Shown: piece by piece, positions 1-12,500 of the stretch
How the letters are laid out: every line of letters begins with the position of its first letter
How positions within the stretch are numbered: position 1 is the stretch's first letter
The notes under the pieces: model-generated
Database searches by the model: none
The model's input: only the letters and a program-made list of their open reading frames with translations
Told to the model about the DNA's origin: nothing
Made by a program: the position numbers and the translations under genes
Source of the DNA: Steinernema hermaphroditum
Taxonomy: Eukaryota; Nematoda; Chromadorea; Rhabditida; Steinernematidae
Reading direction: 5' to 3'
NCBI GenBank assembly: GCA_030435675.1
Contig: CM059624.1
Location: 161,218-225,217 of the forward strand
DNA: 64,000 nt

Positions 1-870
1 TTTCAATTCGAGACAGATAGGGCCTTGTTCATGCAAAGAGTTCTGCATCTGACCCTCCTGCTCCAAAGTACCATAGCATTTTTATGATTGGATCTTGTAG
101 AACTGCACGAGCCTGATCGAACGCGCCTATTCCCGTTGGGTTTACTGTGGACTATCTTAGTTTCCTGCAAAACTTTCAATTCGAGACAGATAGGGCCTTG
201 TTCATACAAAGAGTTCTGCATCTGACCCTCCTGCTCCAAAGTACCATAGCATTTTTATGATTGGATCTTGTAGAACTGCACGAGCCTGATCGAACGCGCC
301 TACTCTCGTTGGATTTCCTGTGGACTATCTTAGTTTCCTGCAAAACTTTCAATTCGAGACAGATAGGGCCTTGTTCATACAAAGAGTTCTGCATCTGACC
401 CTCCTGCTCCAAAGTACCATAGCATTTTTATGATTGGATCTTGTAGAACTGCACGAGCCTGATCGAACGCGCCTATTCCCGTTGGGATTACTGTGGACTA
501 TCTTAGTTTCCTGCAAAACTTTCAATTCGAGACAGCAGGGCCCTTGCTCACACCAAGAGCTCTGCATCTGACCCTCCTGCTCCAAAGTACCATGGCATTT
601 TTATGATTGGATCTTATAGAACTGCACGAGCCTGATCGAACGCGCCTACTCCCGTTGGATTTCCTGTGGACTATCTTAGTTTCCTGCAAAACTTTCAATT
701 CGAGACAGTTAGGGCCTTGTTCATACAAAGAGTTCTGCATCTGACCCTCCTGCTCCAAAGTACCATAGCATTTTTATGATTGGATCTTGTAGAACTGCAC
801 GAGCCTGATCGAACGCGCCTACTCTCGTTGGATTTCCTGTGGACTATCTTAGTTTCCTGCAAAACTTTCA

Positions 871-1043
871 ATTCGAGACAGATAGGGCCTTGTTCATACA
901 AAGAGCTCTGCATCTGACCCTCCTGCTCCAAAGTACCATAGCATTTTTATGATTGGATCTTGTAGAACTGCACGAGCCTGATCGAACGCGCCTATTCCCG
1001 TTGGGATTACTGTGGACTATCTTAGTTTCCTGCAAAACTTTCA
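871..1043. repeat. Recombinant monomer, B box 1 with a tail
   Basis: Box 1 is B-type (ATAGGGCCTTGTTCATAC) but the tail is a-type (TATTCCCGTTGGGATTACTG). With the reference A+a and B+b units and the A+b unit at 1217-1389, all four combinations of the two boxes exist. Exchange or conversion therefore acts inside the monomer. Confidence 0.85.
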
Positions 1044-1216
1044 ATTCGAGACAGATAGGGCCTTGTTCATGCAAAGAGTTCTGCATCTGACCCTCCTGCT
1101 CCAAAGTACCATAGCATTTTTATGATTGGATCTTGTAGAACTGCACGAGCCTGATCGAACGCGCCTACTCTCGTTGGATTTCCTGCGGACTATCTTAGTT
1201 TCCTGCAAAACTTTCA

Positions 1217-1389
1217 ATTCGAGACAGCAGGGCCCTTGCTCACACCAAGAGCTCTGCATCTGACCCTCCTGCTCCAAAGTACCATAGCATTTTTATGATT
1301 CCATCTTGTAGAACTGCACGAGCCTGATCGAACGCGCCTACTCTCGTTGGATTTCCTGTGGACTATCTTAGTTTCCTGCAAAACTTTCA
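1217..1389. repeat. Recombinant monomer, A box 1 with b tail
   Basis: Box 1 is A-type with the CAGGGCCC and GAGCTC sites, the middle marker is TGATTCC and the tail is b-type (TACTCTCGTTGGATTTCCTG). This A+b form is rare in the core but common between 27.5 and 61.7 kb. Confidence 0.85.
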
Positions 1390-2254
1390 ATTCGAGACAG
1401 TTAGGGCCTTGTTCATACAAAGAGTTCTGCATCTGACCCTCCTGCTCCAAAGTACCATAGCATTTTTATGATTGGATCTTGTAGAACTGCACGAGCCTGA
1501 TCGAACGCGCCTACTCTCGTTGGATTTCCTGTGGACTATCTTAGTTTCCTGCAAAACTTTCAATTCGAGACAGATAGGGCCTTGTTCATGCAAAGAGCTC
1601 TGCATCTGACCCTCCTGCTCCAAAGTACCATAGCATTTTTATGATTGGATCTTGTAGAACTGCACGAGCCTGATCGAACGCGCCTATTCCCGTTGGGATT
1701 ACTGTGGACTATCTTAGTTTCCTGCAAAACTTTCAATTCGAGACAGCAGGGCCCTTGCTCACACCAAGAGCTCTGCATCTGACCCTCCTGCTCCAAAGTA
1801 CCATAGCATTTTTATGATTCCATCTTGTAGAACTGCACGAGCCTGATCGAACGCGCCTACTCTCGTTGGATTTCCTGTGGACTATCTTAGTTTCCTGCAA
1901 AACTTTCAATTCGAGACAGTTAGGGCCTTGTTCATACAAAGAGTTCTGCATCTGACCCTCCTGCTCCAAAGTACCATAGCATTTTTATGATTGGATCTTG
2001 TAGAACTGCACGAGCCTGATCGAACGCGCCTACTCTCGTTGGATTTCCTGTGGACTATCTTAGTTTCCTGCAAAACTTTCAATTCGAGACAGATAGGGCC
2101 TTGTTCATACAAAGAGTTCTGCATCTGACCCTCCTGCTCCAAAGTACCATAGCATTTTTATGATTGGATCTTGTAGAACTGCACGAGCCTGATCGAACGC
2201 GCCTATTCCCGTTGGGATTACTGTGGACTATCTTAGTTTCCTGCAAAACTTTCA
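1217..2254. repeat. Two tandem copies of a 519-bp trimeric repeat
   Basis: The order A-type unit with TGATTCC, then TTAGGG B-type unit, then ATAGGG unit with a-type tail occurs at 1217-1735 and again at 1736-2254. The copies differ only at a few sites, for example CATGCAAAGAGCTC against CATACAAAGAGTTC in the third unit. A related trimer starts at 525 and is separated from these by one extra B unit starting at 1044. This is a short higher-order repeat of three monomers. Confidence 0.75.
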
Positions 2255-5200
2255 ATTCGAGACAGCAGGGCCCTTGCTCACACCAAGAGCTCTGCATCTG
2301 ACCCTCCTGCTTCAAAGTACCATGGCATTTTTGTGATTGGATCTTATAGAACTGCACGAGCCTGATCGAACGCGCCTACTCTCGTTGGATTTCCTGTGGA
2401 CTATCTTAGTTTCCTGCAAAACTTTCAATTCGAGACAGATGGGGCCTTGTTCATACAAAGAGTTCTGCATCTGACCCTCCTGCTCCAAAGTACCATAGCA
2501 TTTTTATGATTGGATCTTGTAGAACTGCACGAGCCTGATCGAACGCGCCTACTCTCGTTGGATTTCCTGTGGACTATCTTAGTTTCCTGCAAAACTTTCA
2601 ATTCGAGACAGATAGGGCCCTTGTTCACACCAAGAGTTCTGCATCTGACCCTCCTGCTCCAAAGTACCATAGCATTTTTATGATTGGATCTTGTAGAACT
2701 GCACGAGCCTGATCGAACGCGCCTATTCCCGTTGGGATTACTGTGGACTATCTTAGTTTCCTGCAAAACTTTCAATTCGAGACAGCAGGGCCCTTGCTCA
2801 CACCAAGAGCTCTGCATCTGACCCTCCTGCTCCAAAGTACCATAGCATTTTTATGATTGGATCTTGTAGAACTGCACGAGCCTGATCGAACGCGCCTACT
2901 CCCGTTGGGATTACTGTGGACTATCTTAGTTTCCTGCAAAACTTTCAATTCGAGACAGATAGGGCCTTGTTCATACAAAGAGTTCTGCATCTGACCCTCC
3001 TGCTCCAAAGTACCATAGCATTTTTATGATTGGATCTTGTAGAACTGCACGAGCCTGATCGAACGCGCCTATTCCCGTTGGGATTACTGTGGACTATCTT
3101 AGTTTCCTGCAAAACTTTCAATTCGAGACAGCAGGGCCCTTGCTCACACCAAGAGTTCTGCATCTGACCCTCCTGCTCCAAAGTACCATAGCATTTTTAT
3201 GATTGGATCTTGTAGAACTGCACGAGCCTGATCGAACGCGCCTACTCTCGTTGGATTTCCTGTGGACTATCTTAGTTTCCTGCAAAACTTTCAATTCGAG
3301 ACAGATAGGGCCTTGTTCATACAAAGAGTTCTGCATCTGACCCTCCTGCTCCAAAGTACCATAGCATTTTTATGATTGGATCTTGTAGAACTGCACGAGC
3401 CTGATCGAACGCGCCTATTCCCGTTGGATTTCCTGTGGACTATCTTAGTTTCCTGCAAAACTTTCAATTCGAGACAGATAGGGCCCTTGTTCACACAAAG
3501 AGTTCTGCATCTGACCCTCCTGCTCCAAAGTACCATAGCATTTTTATGATTGGATCTTGTAGAACTGCACGAGCCTGATCGAACGCGCCTACTCTCGTTG
3601 GGATTACTGTGGACTATCTTAGTTTCCTGCAAAACTTTCAATTCGAGACAGCAGGGCCCTTGCTCACACCAAGAGCTCTGCATCTGACCCTCCTGCTCCA
3701 AAGTACCATAGCATTTTTATGATTGGATCTTGTAGAACTGCACGAGCCTGATCGAACGCGCCTACTCCCGTTGGATTTACTGTGGACTATCTTAGTTTCC
3801 TGCAAAACTTTCAATTCGAGACAGCAGGGCCCTTGCTCACACCAAGAGCTCTGCATCTGACCCTCCTGCTCCAAAGTACCATAGCATTTTTATGATTGGA
3901 TCTTGTAGAACTGCACGAGCCTGATCGAACGCGCCTACTCTCGTTGGGATTACTGTGGACTATCTTAGTTTCCTGCAAAACTTTCAATTCGAGACAGATA
4001 GGGCCTTGTTCATACAAAGAGTTCTGCATCTGACCCTCCTGCTCCAAAGTACCATAGCATTTTTATGATTGGATCTTGTAGAACTGCACGAGCCTGATCG
4101 AACGCGCCTATTCCCGTTGGGATTACTGTGGACTATCTTAGTTTCCTGCAAAACTTTCAATTCGAGACAGCAGGGCCCTTGCTCACACCAAGAGCTCTGC
4201 ATCTGACCCTCCTGCTCCAAAGTACCATAGCATTTTTATGATTGGATCTTGTAGAACTGCACGAGCCTGATCGAACGCGCCTACTCTCGTTGGATTTACT
4301 GTGGACTATCTTAGTTTCCTGCAAAACTTTCAATTCGAGACAGATAGGGCCTTGTTCATACAAAGAGTTCTGCATCTGACCCTCCTGCTCCAAAGTACCA
4401 TAGCATTTTTATGATTGGATCTTGTAGAACTGCACGAGCCTGATCGAACGCGCCTACTCCCGTTGGGATTACTGTGGACTATCTTAGTTTCCTGCAAAAC
4501 TTTCAATTCGAGACAGACAGGGCCCTTGCTCACACCAAGAGCTCTGCATCTGACCCTCCTGCTCCAAAGTACCATAGCATTTTTATGATTGGATCTTGTA
4601 GAACTGCACGAGCCTGATCGAACGCGCCTACTCTCGTTGGATTTCCTGTGGACTATCTTAGTTTCCTGCAAAACTTTCAATTCGAGACAGTAGGGCCCTT
4701 GCTCACACAAAGAGCTCTGCATCTGACCCTCCTGCTCCAAAGTACCATAGCATTTTTATGATTGGATCTTGTAGAACTGCACGAGCCTGATCGAACGCGC
4801 CTACTCTCGTTGGATTTACTGTGGACTATCTTAGTTTCCTGCAAAACTTTCAATTCGAGACAGATAGGGCCTTGTTCACACAAAGAGTTCTGCATCTGAC
4901 CCTCCTGCTCCAAAGTACCATAGCATTTTTATGATTGGATCTTGTAGAACTGCACGAGCCTGATCGAACGCGCCTATTCCCGTTGGGATTACTGTGGACT
5001 ATCTTAGTTTCCTGCAAAACTTTCAATTCGAGACAGCAGGGCCCTTGCTCACACCAAGAGCTCTGCATCTGACCCTCCTGCTCCAAAGTACCATAGCATT
5101 TTTATGATTGGATCTTGTAGAACTGCACGAGCCTGATCGAACGCGCCTACTCCCGTTGGGATTACTGTGGACTATCTTAGTTTCCTGCAAAACTTTCAAT

Positions 5201-5893
5201 TCGAGACAGATAGGGCCTTGTTCACACAAAGAGTTCTGCATCTGACCCTCCTGCTCCAAAGTACCATAGCATTTTTATGATTGGATCTTGTAGAACTGCA
5301 CGAGCCTGATCGAACGCGCCTACTCTCGTTGGATTTACTGTGGACTATCTTAGTTTCCTGCAAAACTTTCAATTCGAGACAGCATGGCCCTTGCTCACAC
5401 AAAGAGCTCTGCATCTGACCCTCCTGCTCCAAAGTACCATAGCATTTTTATGATTGGATCTTGTAGAACTGCACGAGCCTGATCGAACGCGCCTATTCCC
5501 GTTGGGATTACTGTGGACTATCTTAGTTTCCTGCAAAACTTTCAATTCGAGACAGATAGGGCCCTTGCTCACACCAAGAGCTCTGCATCTGACCCTCCTG
5601 CTCCAAAGTACCATAGCATTTTTATGATTGGATCTTGTAGAACTGCACGAGCCTGATCGAACGCGCCTATTCCCGTTCGGATTTACTGTGGACTATCTTA
5701 GTTTCCTGCAAAACTTTCAATTCGAGACAGATAGGGCCCTTGTTCACACAAAGAGTTCTGCATCTGACCCTCCTGCTCCAAAGTACCATAGCATTTTTAT
5801 GATTGGATCTTGTAGAACTGCACGAGCCTGATCGAACGCGCCTACTCTCGTTGGGATTACTGTGGACTATCTTAGTTTCCTGCAAAACTTTCA

Positions 5894-6064
5894 ATTCGAG
5901 ACAGCAGGGCCCTTGCTCACACCAAGAGCTCTGCATCTGACCCTCCTGCTCCAGTACCATAGCATTTTTATGATCGGATCTTGTAGAACTGCACGAGCCT
6001 GATCGAACGCGCCTATTCCCGTTGGGATTACTGTGGACTATCTTAGTTTCCTGCAAAACTTTCA
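5894..6064. repeat. 171-bp monomer with 2-bp deletion
   Basis: Two As are missing after CTCC, giving CTCCAGTACC near 5951 in place of CTCCAAAGTACC. This is also the first unit with TGATCGG. It is among the few units outside the TTATGCATC subfamily with a length change around the TACCATAGC site. Confidence 0.85.
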
Positions 6065-8836
6065 ATTCGAGACAGCAGGGCCCTTGCTCACACAAAGAGC
6101 TCTGCATCTGACCCTCCTGCTCCAAAGTACCATAGCATTTTTATGATTGGATCTTGTAGAACTGCACGAGCCTGATCGAACGCGCCTACTCCCGTTGGGA
6201 TTACTGTGGACTATCTTAGTTTCCTGCAAAACTTTCAATTCGAGACAGCAGGGCCCTTGCTCACACCAAGAGCTCTGCATCTGACCCTCCTGCTCCAAAG
6301 TACCATAGCATTTTTATGATTGGATCTTGTAGAACTGCACGAGCCTGATCGAACGCGCCTATTCCCGTTGGGATTACTGTGGACTATCTTAGTTTCCTGC
6401 AAAACTTTCAATTCGAGACAGCAGGGCCCTTGCTCACACCAAGAGCTCTGCATCTGACCCTCCTGCTCCAAAGTACCATAGCATTTTTATGATTGGATCT
6501 TGTAGAACTGCACGAGCCTGATCGAACGCGCCTACTCCCGTTGGGATTACTGTGGACTATCTTAGTTTCCTGCAAAACTTTCAATTCGAGACAGACAGGG
6601 CCCTTGCTCACACAAAGAGCTCTGCATCTGACCCTCCTGCTCCAAAGTACCATAGCATTTTTATGATTGGATCTTGTAGAACTGCACGAGCCTGATCGAA
6701 CGCGCCTACTCTCGTTGGGATTACTGTGGACTATCTTAGTTTCCTGCAAAACTTTCAATTCGAGACAGCAGGGCCCTTGCTCACACCAAGAGCTCTGCAT
6801 CTGACCCTCCTGCTCCAAAGTACCATAGCATTTTTATGATCGGATCTTGTAGAACTGCACGAGCCTGATTGAACGCGCCTATTCCCGTTGGGATTACTGT
6901 GGACTATCTTAGTTTCCTGCAAAACTTTCAATTCGAGACAGCAGGGCCCTTGCTCACACCAAGAGCTCTGCATCTGACCCTCTTGCTCCAAAGTACCATA
7001 GCATTTTTATGATTGGATCTTGTAGAACTGCACGAGCCTGATCGAACGCGCCTATTCCCGTTCGGATTACTGTGGACTATCTTAGTTTCCTGCAAAACTT
7101 TCAATTCGAGACAGATAGGGCCTTGTTCATGCAAAGAGTTCTGCATCTGACCCTCCTGCTCCAAAGTACCATAGCATTTTTATGATTGGATCTTGTAGAA
7201 CTGCACGAGCCTGATCGAACGCGCCTACTCTCGTTGGGATTACTGTGGACTATCTTAGTTTCCTGCAAAACTTTCAATTCGAGACAGCAGGGCCCTTGCT
7301 CACACCAAGAGCTCTGCATCTGACCCTCCTGCTCCAAAGTACCATAGCATTTTTATGATTGGATCTTGTAGAACTGCACGAGCCTGATCGAACGCGCCTA
7401 CTCCCGTTGGGATTACTGTGGACTATCTTAGTTTCCTGCAAAACTTTCAATTCGAGACAGCAGGGCCCTTGCTCACACCAAGAGCTCTGCATCTGACCCT
7501 CCTGCTCCAAAGTACCATAGCATTTTTATGATCGGATCTTGTAGAACTGCACGAGCCTGATCGAACGCGCCTATTCCCGTTCGGATTACTGTGGACTATC
7601 TTAGTTTCCTGCAAAACTTTCAATTCGAGACAGATAGGGCCTTGTTCACGCAAAGAGTTCTGCATCTGACCCTCCTGCTCCAAAATACCATAGCATTTTT
7701 ATAATTGGATCTTGTAGAACTGCACGAGCCTGATCGAACGCGCCTACTCCCGTTGGGATTACTGTGGACTATCTTAGTTTCCTGCAAAACTTTCAATTCG
7801 AGACAGCAGGGCCCTTGCTCACACCAAGAGCTCTGCATCTGACCCCTCCTGCTCCAAAGTACCATAGCATTTTTATGATTGGATCTTGTAGAACTGCACG
7901 AGCCTGATCGAACGCGCCTATTCCCGTTGGGATTACTGTGGACTATCTTAGTTTCCTGCAAAACTTTCAATTCGAGACAGATAGGGCCCTTGTTCACTCA
8001 AAGAGCTCTGCATCTGACCCTCCTGCTCCAAAGTACCATAGCATTTTTATGATTGGATCTTGTAGAACTGCACGAGCCTGATCGAACGCGCCTATTCCCG
8101 TTGGGATTACTGTGGACTATCTTAGTTTCCTGCAAAACTTTCAATTCGAGACAGATAGGGCCCTTGTTCACACAAAGAGCTCTGCATCTGACCCTCCTGC
8201 TCCAAAGTACCATAGCATTTTTATGATTGGATCTTGTAGAACTGCACGAGCCTGATCGAACGCGCCTATTCCCGTTGGGATTACTGTGGACTATCTTAGT
8301 TTCCTGCAAAACTTTCAATTCGAGACAGCAGGGCCCTTGCTCACACCAAGAGCTCTGCATCTGACCCTCCTGCTCCAAAGTACCATAGCATTTTTATGAT
8401 TGGATCTTGTAGAACTGCACGAGCCTGATCGAACGCGCCTATTCCCGTTCGGATTACTGTGGACTATCTTAGTTTCCTGCAAAACTTTCAATTCGAGACA
8501 GATAGGGCCTTGTTCATACAAAGAGTTCTGCATCTGACCCTCCTGCTCCAAAGTACCATAGCATTTTTATGATTGGATCTTGTAGAACTGCACGAGCCTG
8601 ATCGAACGCGCCTACTCCCGTTGGGATTACTGTGGACTATCTTAGTTTCCTGCAAAACTTTCAATTCGAGACAGCAGGGCCCTTGCTCACACAAAGAGCT
8701 CTGCATCTGACCCTCCTGCTCCAAAGTACCATAGCATTTTTATGATCGGATCTTGTAGAACTGCACGAGCCTGATCGAACGCGCCTACTCCCGTTGGGAT
8801 TACTGTGGACTATCTTAGTTTCCTGCAAAACTTTCA

Positions 8837-9531
8837 ATTCGAGACAGCAGGGCCCTTGCTCACACCAAGAGCTCTGCATCTGACCCTCCTGCTCCAAAGT
8901 ACCATAGCATTTTTATGATCGGATCTTGTAGAACTGCACGAGCCTGATCGAACGCGCCTATTCCCGTTCGGATTACTGTGGACTATCTTAGTTTCCTGCA
9001 AAACTTTCAATTCGAGACAGATAGGGCCCTTGTTCACGCAAAGAGCTCTGCATCTGACCCTCCTGCTCCAAAGTACCATAGCATTTTTATGATTGGATCT
9101 TGTAGAACTGCACGAGCCTGATCGAACGCGCCTATTCCCGTTGGGATTACTGCGGACTATCTTAGTTTCCTGCAAAACTTTCAATTCGAGACAGACAGGG
9201 CCCTTGCTCACACAAAGAGCTCTGCATCTGACCCTCCTGCTCCAAAGTACCATAGCATTTTTATGATTGGATCTTGTAGAACTGCACGAGCCTGATCGAA
9301 CGCGCCTATTCCCGTTGGGATTACTGTGGACTATCTTAGTTTCCTGCAAAACTTTCAATTCGAGACAGACAGGGCCCTTGCTCACACCAAGAGCTCTGCA
9401 TCTGACCCTCCTGCTCCAAAGTACCATAGCATTTTTATGATCGGATCTTGTAGAACTGCACGAGCCTGATCGAACGCGCCTATTCCCGTTGGGATTACTG
9501 TGGACTATCTTAGTTTCCTGCAAAACTTTCA
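8837..9531. repeat. Run of 174-bp hybrid-box monomers
   Basis: Unit starts 8837, 9010, 9184, 9358 and 9532 give lengths 173, 174, 174 and 174. The 174-bp units have box 1 GATAGGGCCC or GACAGGGCCC, which combines the extra base on the B-type left side with the third C of the A-type right side. Because 174 is divisible by 3, consecutive hybrid units keep one minus-strand frame open for 252 codons (8834-9592). That open frame is a consequence of unit length and not evidence of a gene. Confidence 0.85.
9184..9200 (+). other. CENP-B-box-like motif, hybrid-unit version
   Basis: In hybrid units with GACAGACAGGG the same site reads ATTCGAGACAGACAGGG. Here position 13 is the expected C and the single core mismatch moves to position 14 (A for G). 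The hybrid box therefore also scores 8 of 9, through a different base. Confidence 0.4.
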
Positions 9532-12500
9532 ATTCGAGACAGCAGGGCCCTTGTTCACACCAAGAGCTCTGCATCTGACCCTCCTGCTCCAAAGTACCAT
9601 AGCATTTTTATGATTGGATCTTGTAGAACTGCACGAGCCTGATCGAACGCGCCTATTCCCGTTCGGATTACTGTGGACTATCTTAGTTTCCTGCAAAACT
9701 TTCAATTCGAGACAGATAGGGCCCTTGTTCATACAAAGAGCTCTGCATCTGACCCTCCTGCTCCAAAGTACCATAGCATTTTTATGATTGGATCTTGTAG
9801 AACTGCACGAGCCTGATCGAACGCGCCTACTCCCGTTGGGATTACTGTGGACTATCTTAGTTTCCTGCAAAACTTTCAATTCGAGACAGCAGGGCCCTTG
9901 CTCACACCAAGAGCTCTGCATCTGACCCTCCTGCTCCAAAGTACCATAGCATTTTTATGATCGGATCTTGTAGAACTGCACGAGCCTGATCGAACGCGCC
10001 TATTCCCGTTGGGATTACTGTGGACTATCTTAGTTTCCTGCAAAACTTTCAATTCGAGACAGCAGGGCCCTTGCTCACACCAAGAGCTCTGCATCTGACC
10101 CTCCTGCTCCAAAGTACCATAGCATTTTTATGATTGGATCTTGTAGAACTGCACGAGCCTGATCGAACGCGCCTATTCCCGTTGGGATTACTGTGGACTA
10201 TCTTAGTTTCCTGCAAAACTTTCAATTCGAGACAGCAGGGCCCTTGCTCGCACCAAGAGCTCTGCATCTGACCCTCCTGCTCCAAAGTACCATAGCATTT
10301 TTATGATCGGATCTTGTAGAACTGCACGAGCCTGATCGAACGCGCCTACTCTCGTTGGGATTACTGTGGACTATCTTAGTTTCCTGCAAAACTTTCAATT
10401 CGAGACAGCAGGGCCCTTGCTCACACCAAGAGCTCTGCATCTGACCCTCCTGCTCCAAAGTACCATAGCATTTTTATGATCGGATCTTGTAGAACTGCAC
10501 GAGCCTGATCGAACGCGCCTATTCCCGTTGGGATTACTGTGGACTATCTTAGTTTCCTGCAAAACTTTCAATTCGAGACAGCAGGGCCCTTGCTCACACC
10601 AAGAGCTCTGCATCTGACCCTCCTGCTCCAAAGTACCATAGCATTTTTATGATTGGATCTTGTAGAACTGCACGAGCCTGATCGAACGCGCCTATTCCCG
10701 TTGGGATTACTGTGGACTATCTTAGTTTCCTGCAAAACTTTCAATTCGAGACAGATAGGGCCTTGTTCAACCAAGAGCTCTGCATCTGACCCTCCTGCTC
10801 CAAAGTACCATAGCATTTTTATGATTGGTTCTTGTAGAACTGCACGAGCCTGATCGAACGCGCCTATTCCCGTTGGGATTACTGTGGACTATCTTAGTTT
10901 CCTGCAAAACTTTCAATTCGAGACAGATAGGGCCTTGCTCACACCAAGAGCTCTGCATCTGACCCTCCTGCTCCAAAGTACCATAGCATTTTTATGATTG
11001 GATCTTGTAGAACTGCACGAGCCTGATCGAACGCGCCTACTCTCGTTGGGATTACTGTGGACTATCTTAGTTTCCTGCAAAACTTTCAATTCGAGACAGC
11101 AGGGCCCTTGCTCACACCAAGAGCTCTGCATCTGACCCTCCTGCTCCAAAGTACCATAGCATTTTTATGATCGGATCTTGTAGAACTGCACGAGCCTGAT
11201 CGAACGCGCCTATTCCCGTTGGGATTACTGTGGACTATCTTAGTTTCCTGCAAAACTTTCAATTCGAGACAGCAGGGCCTTGCTCACACCAAGAGCTCTG
11301 CATCTGACCCTCCTGCTCCAAAGTACCATAGCATTTTTATGATTGGATCTTGTAGAACTGCACGAGCCTGATCGAACGCGCCTATTCCCGTTGGGATTAC
11401 TGCGGACTATCTTAGTTTCCTGCAAAACTTTCAATTCGAGACAGCAGGGCCCTTGCTCACACCAAGAGCTCTGCATCTGACCCTCCTGCTCCAAAGTACC
11501 ATAGCATTTTTATGATCGGATCTTGTAGAACTGCACGAGCCTGATCGAACGCGCCTACTCTCGTTGGGATTACTGTGGACTATCTTAGTTTCCTGCAAAA
11601 CTTTCAATTCGAGACAGCAGGGCCCTTGCTCACACCAAGAGCTCTGCATCTGACCCTCCTGCTCCAAAGTACCATAGCATTTTTATGATTGGATCTTGTA
11701 GAACTGCACGAGCCTGATTGAACGCGCCTACTCCCGTTGGGATTACTGTGGACTATCTTAGTTTCCTGCAAAACTTTCAATTCGAGACAGCAGGGCCCTT
11801 GCTCACACCAAGAGCTCTGCATCTGACCCTCCTGCTCCAAAGTACCATAGCATTTTTATGATCGGATCTTGTAGAACTGCACGAGCCTGATCGAACGCGC
11901 CTACTCCCGTTGGGATTACTGTGGACTATCTTAGTTTCCTGCAAAACTTTCAATTCGAGACAGCAGGGCCCTTGCTCACACCAAGAGCTCTGCATCTGAC
12001 CCTCCTGCTCCAAAGTACCATAGCATTTTTATGATCGGATCTTGTAGAACTGCACGAGCCTGATTGAACGCGCCTATTCCCGTTGGGATTACTGTGGACT
12101 ATCTTAGTTTCCTGCAAAACTTTCAATTCGAGACAGCAGGGCCCTTGCTCACACCAAGAGCTCTGCATCTGACCCTCCTGCTCCAAAGTACCATAGCATT
12201 TTTATGATTGGATCTTGTAGAACTGCACGAGCCTGATCGAACGCGCCTATTCCCGTTCGGATTACTGTGGACTATCTTAGTTTCCTGCAAAACTTTCAAT
12301 TCGAGACAGATAGGGCCTTGTTCATGCAAAGAGCTCTGCATCTGACCCTCCTGCTCCAAAGTACCATAGCATTTTTATGATTGGATCTTGTAGAACTGCA
12401 CGAGCCTGATCGAACGCGCCTACTCCCGTTGGGATTACTGTGGACTATCTTAGTTTCCTGCAAAACTTTCAATTCGAGACAGCAGGGCCCTTGCTCACAC

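Larger units (their letters stand above)
1..5893. repeat. Satellite domain 1: mixed A/B monomers
   Basis: Units with box 1 of type A (for example those starting at 525, 1217, 1736 and 2255) alternate with B-type units. Tails of both types occur. Some B units carry GACAGTTAGGG in place of GACAGATAGGG. The CATGGC marker appears near 590 and 2331, and the TGATTCC marker near 1297 and 1816. Both markers are otherwise characteristic of the right block, so this end resembles the right half more than it resembles the adjacent core. The TGATCGG marker is absent here. Confidence 0.8.

Noticed and set aside
5628..5831. Plus-strand 66-67 codon frames (also at 10653, 22943, 26677, 45527, 52111 and 56444).
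   Set aside because: They open only where a small indel joins two short frames in neighbouring units and are absent from the standard monomer. The identical frames at 45527 and 52111 reflect a duplicated block, not coding selection.
8834..9592. Long minus-strand open frames (252 codons here, 194 at 15239-15823, 183 at 18529-19080) and hundreds of 78-codon frames.
   Set aside because: The 173-bp unit has one long stop-free stretch on the minus strand. Because 173 is not a multiple of 3, each unit shifts frame and gives overlapping 237-base frames. Longer frames occur where 174-bp units keep the phase. There is no gene structure, and the repeated protein is only translated satellite.
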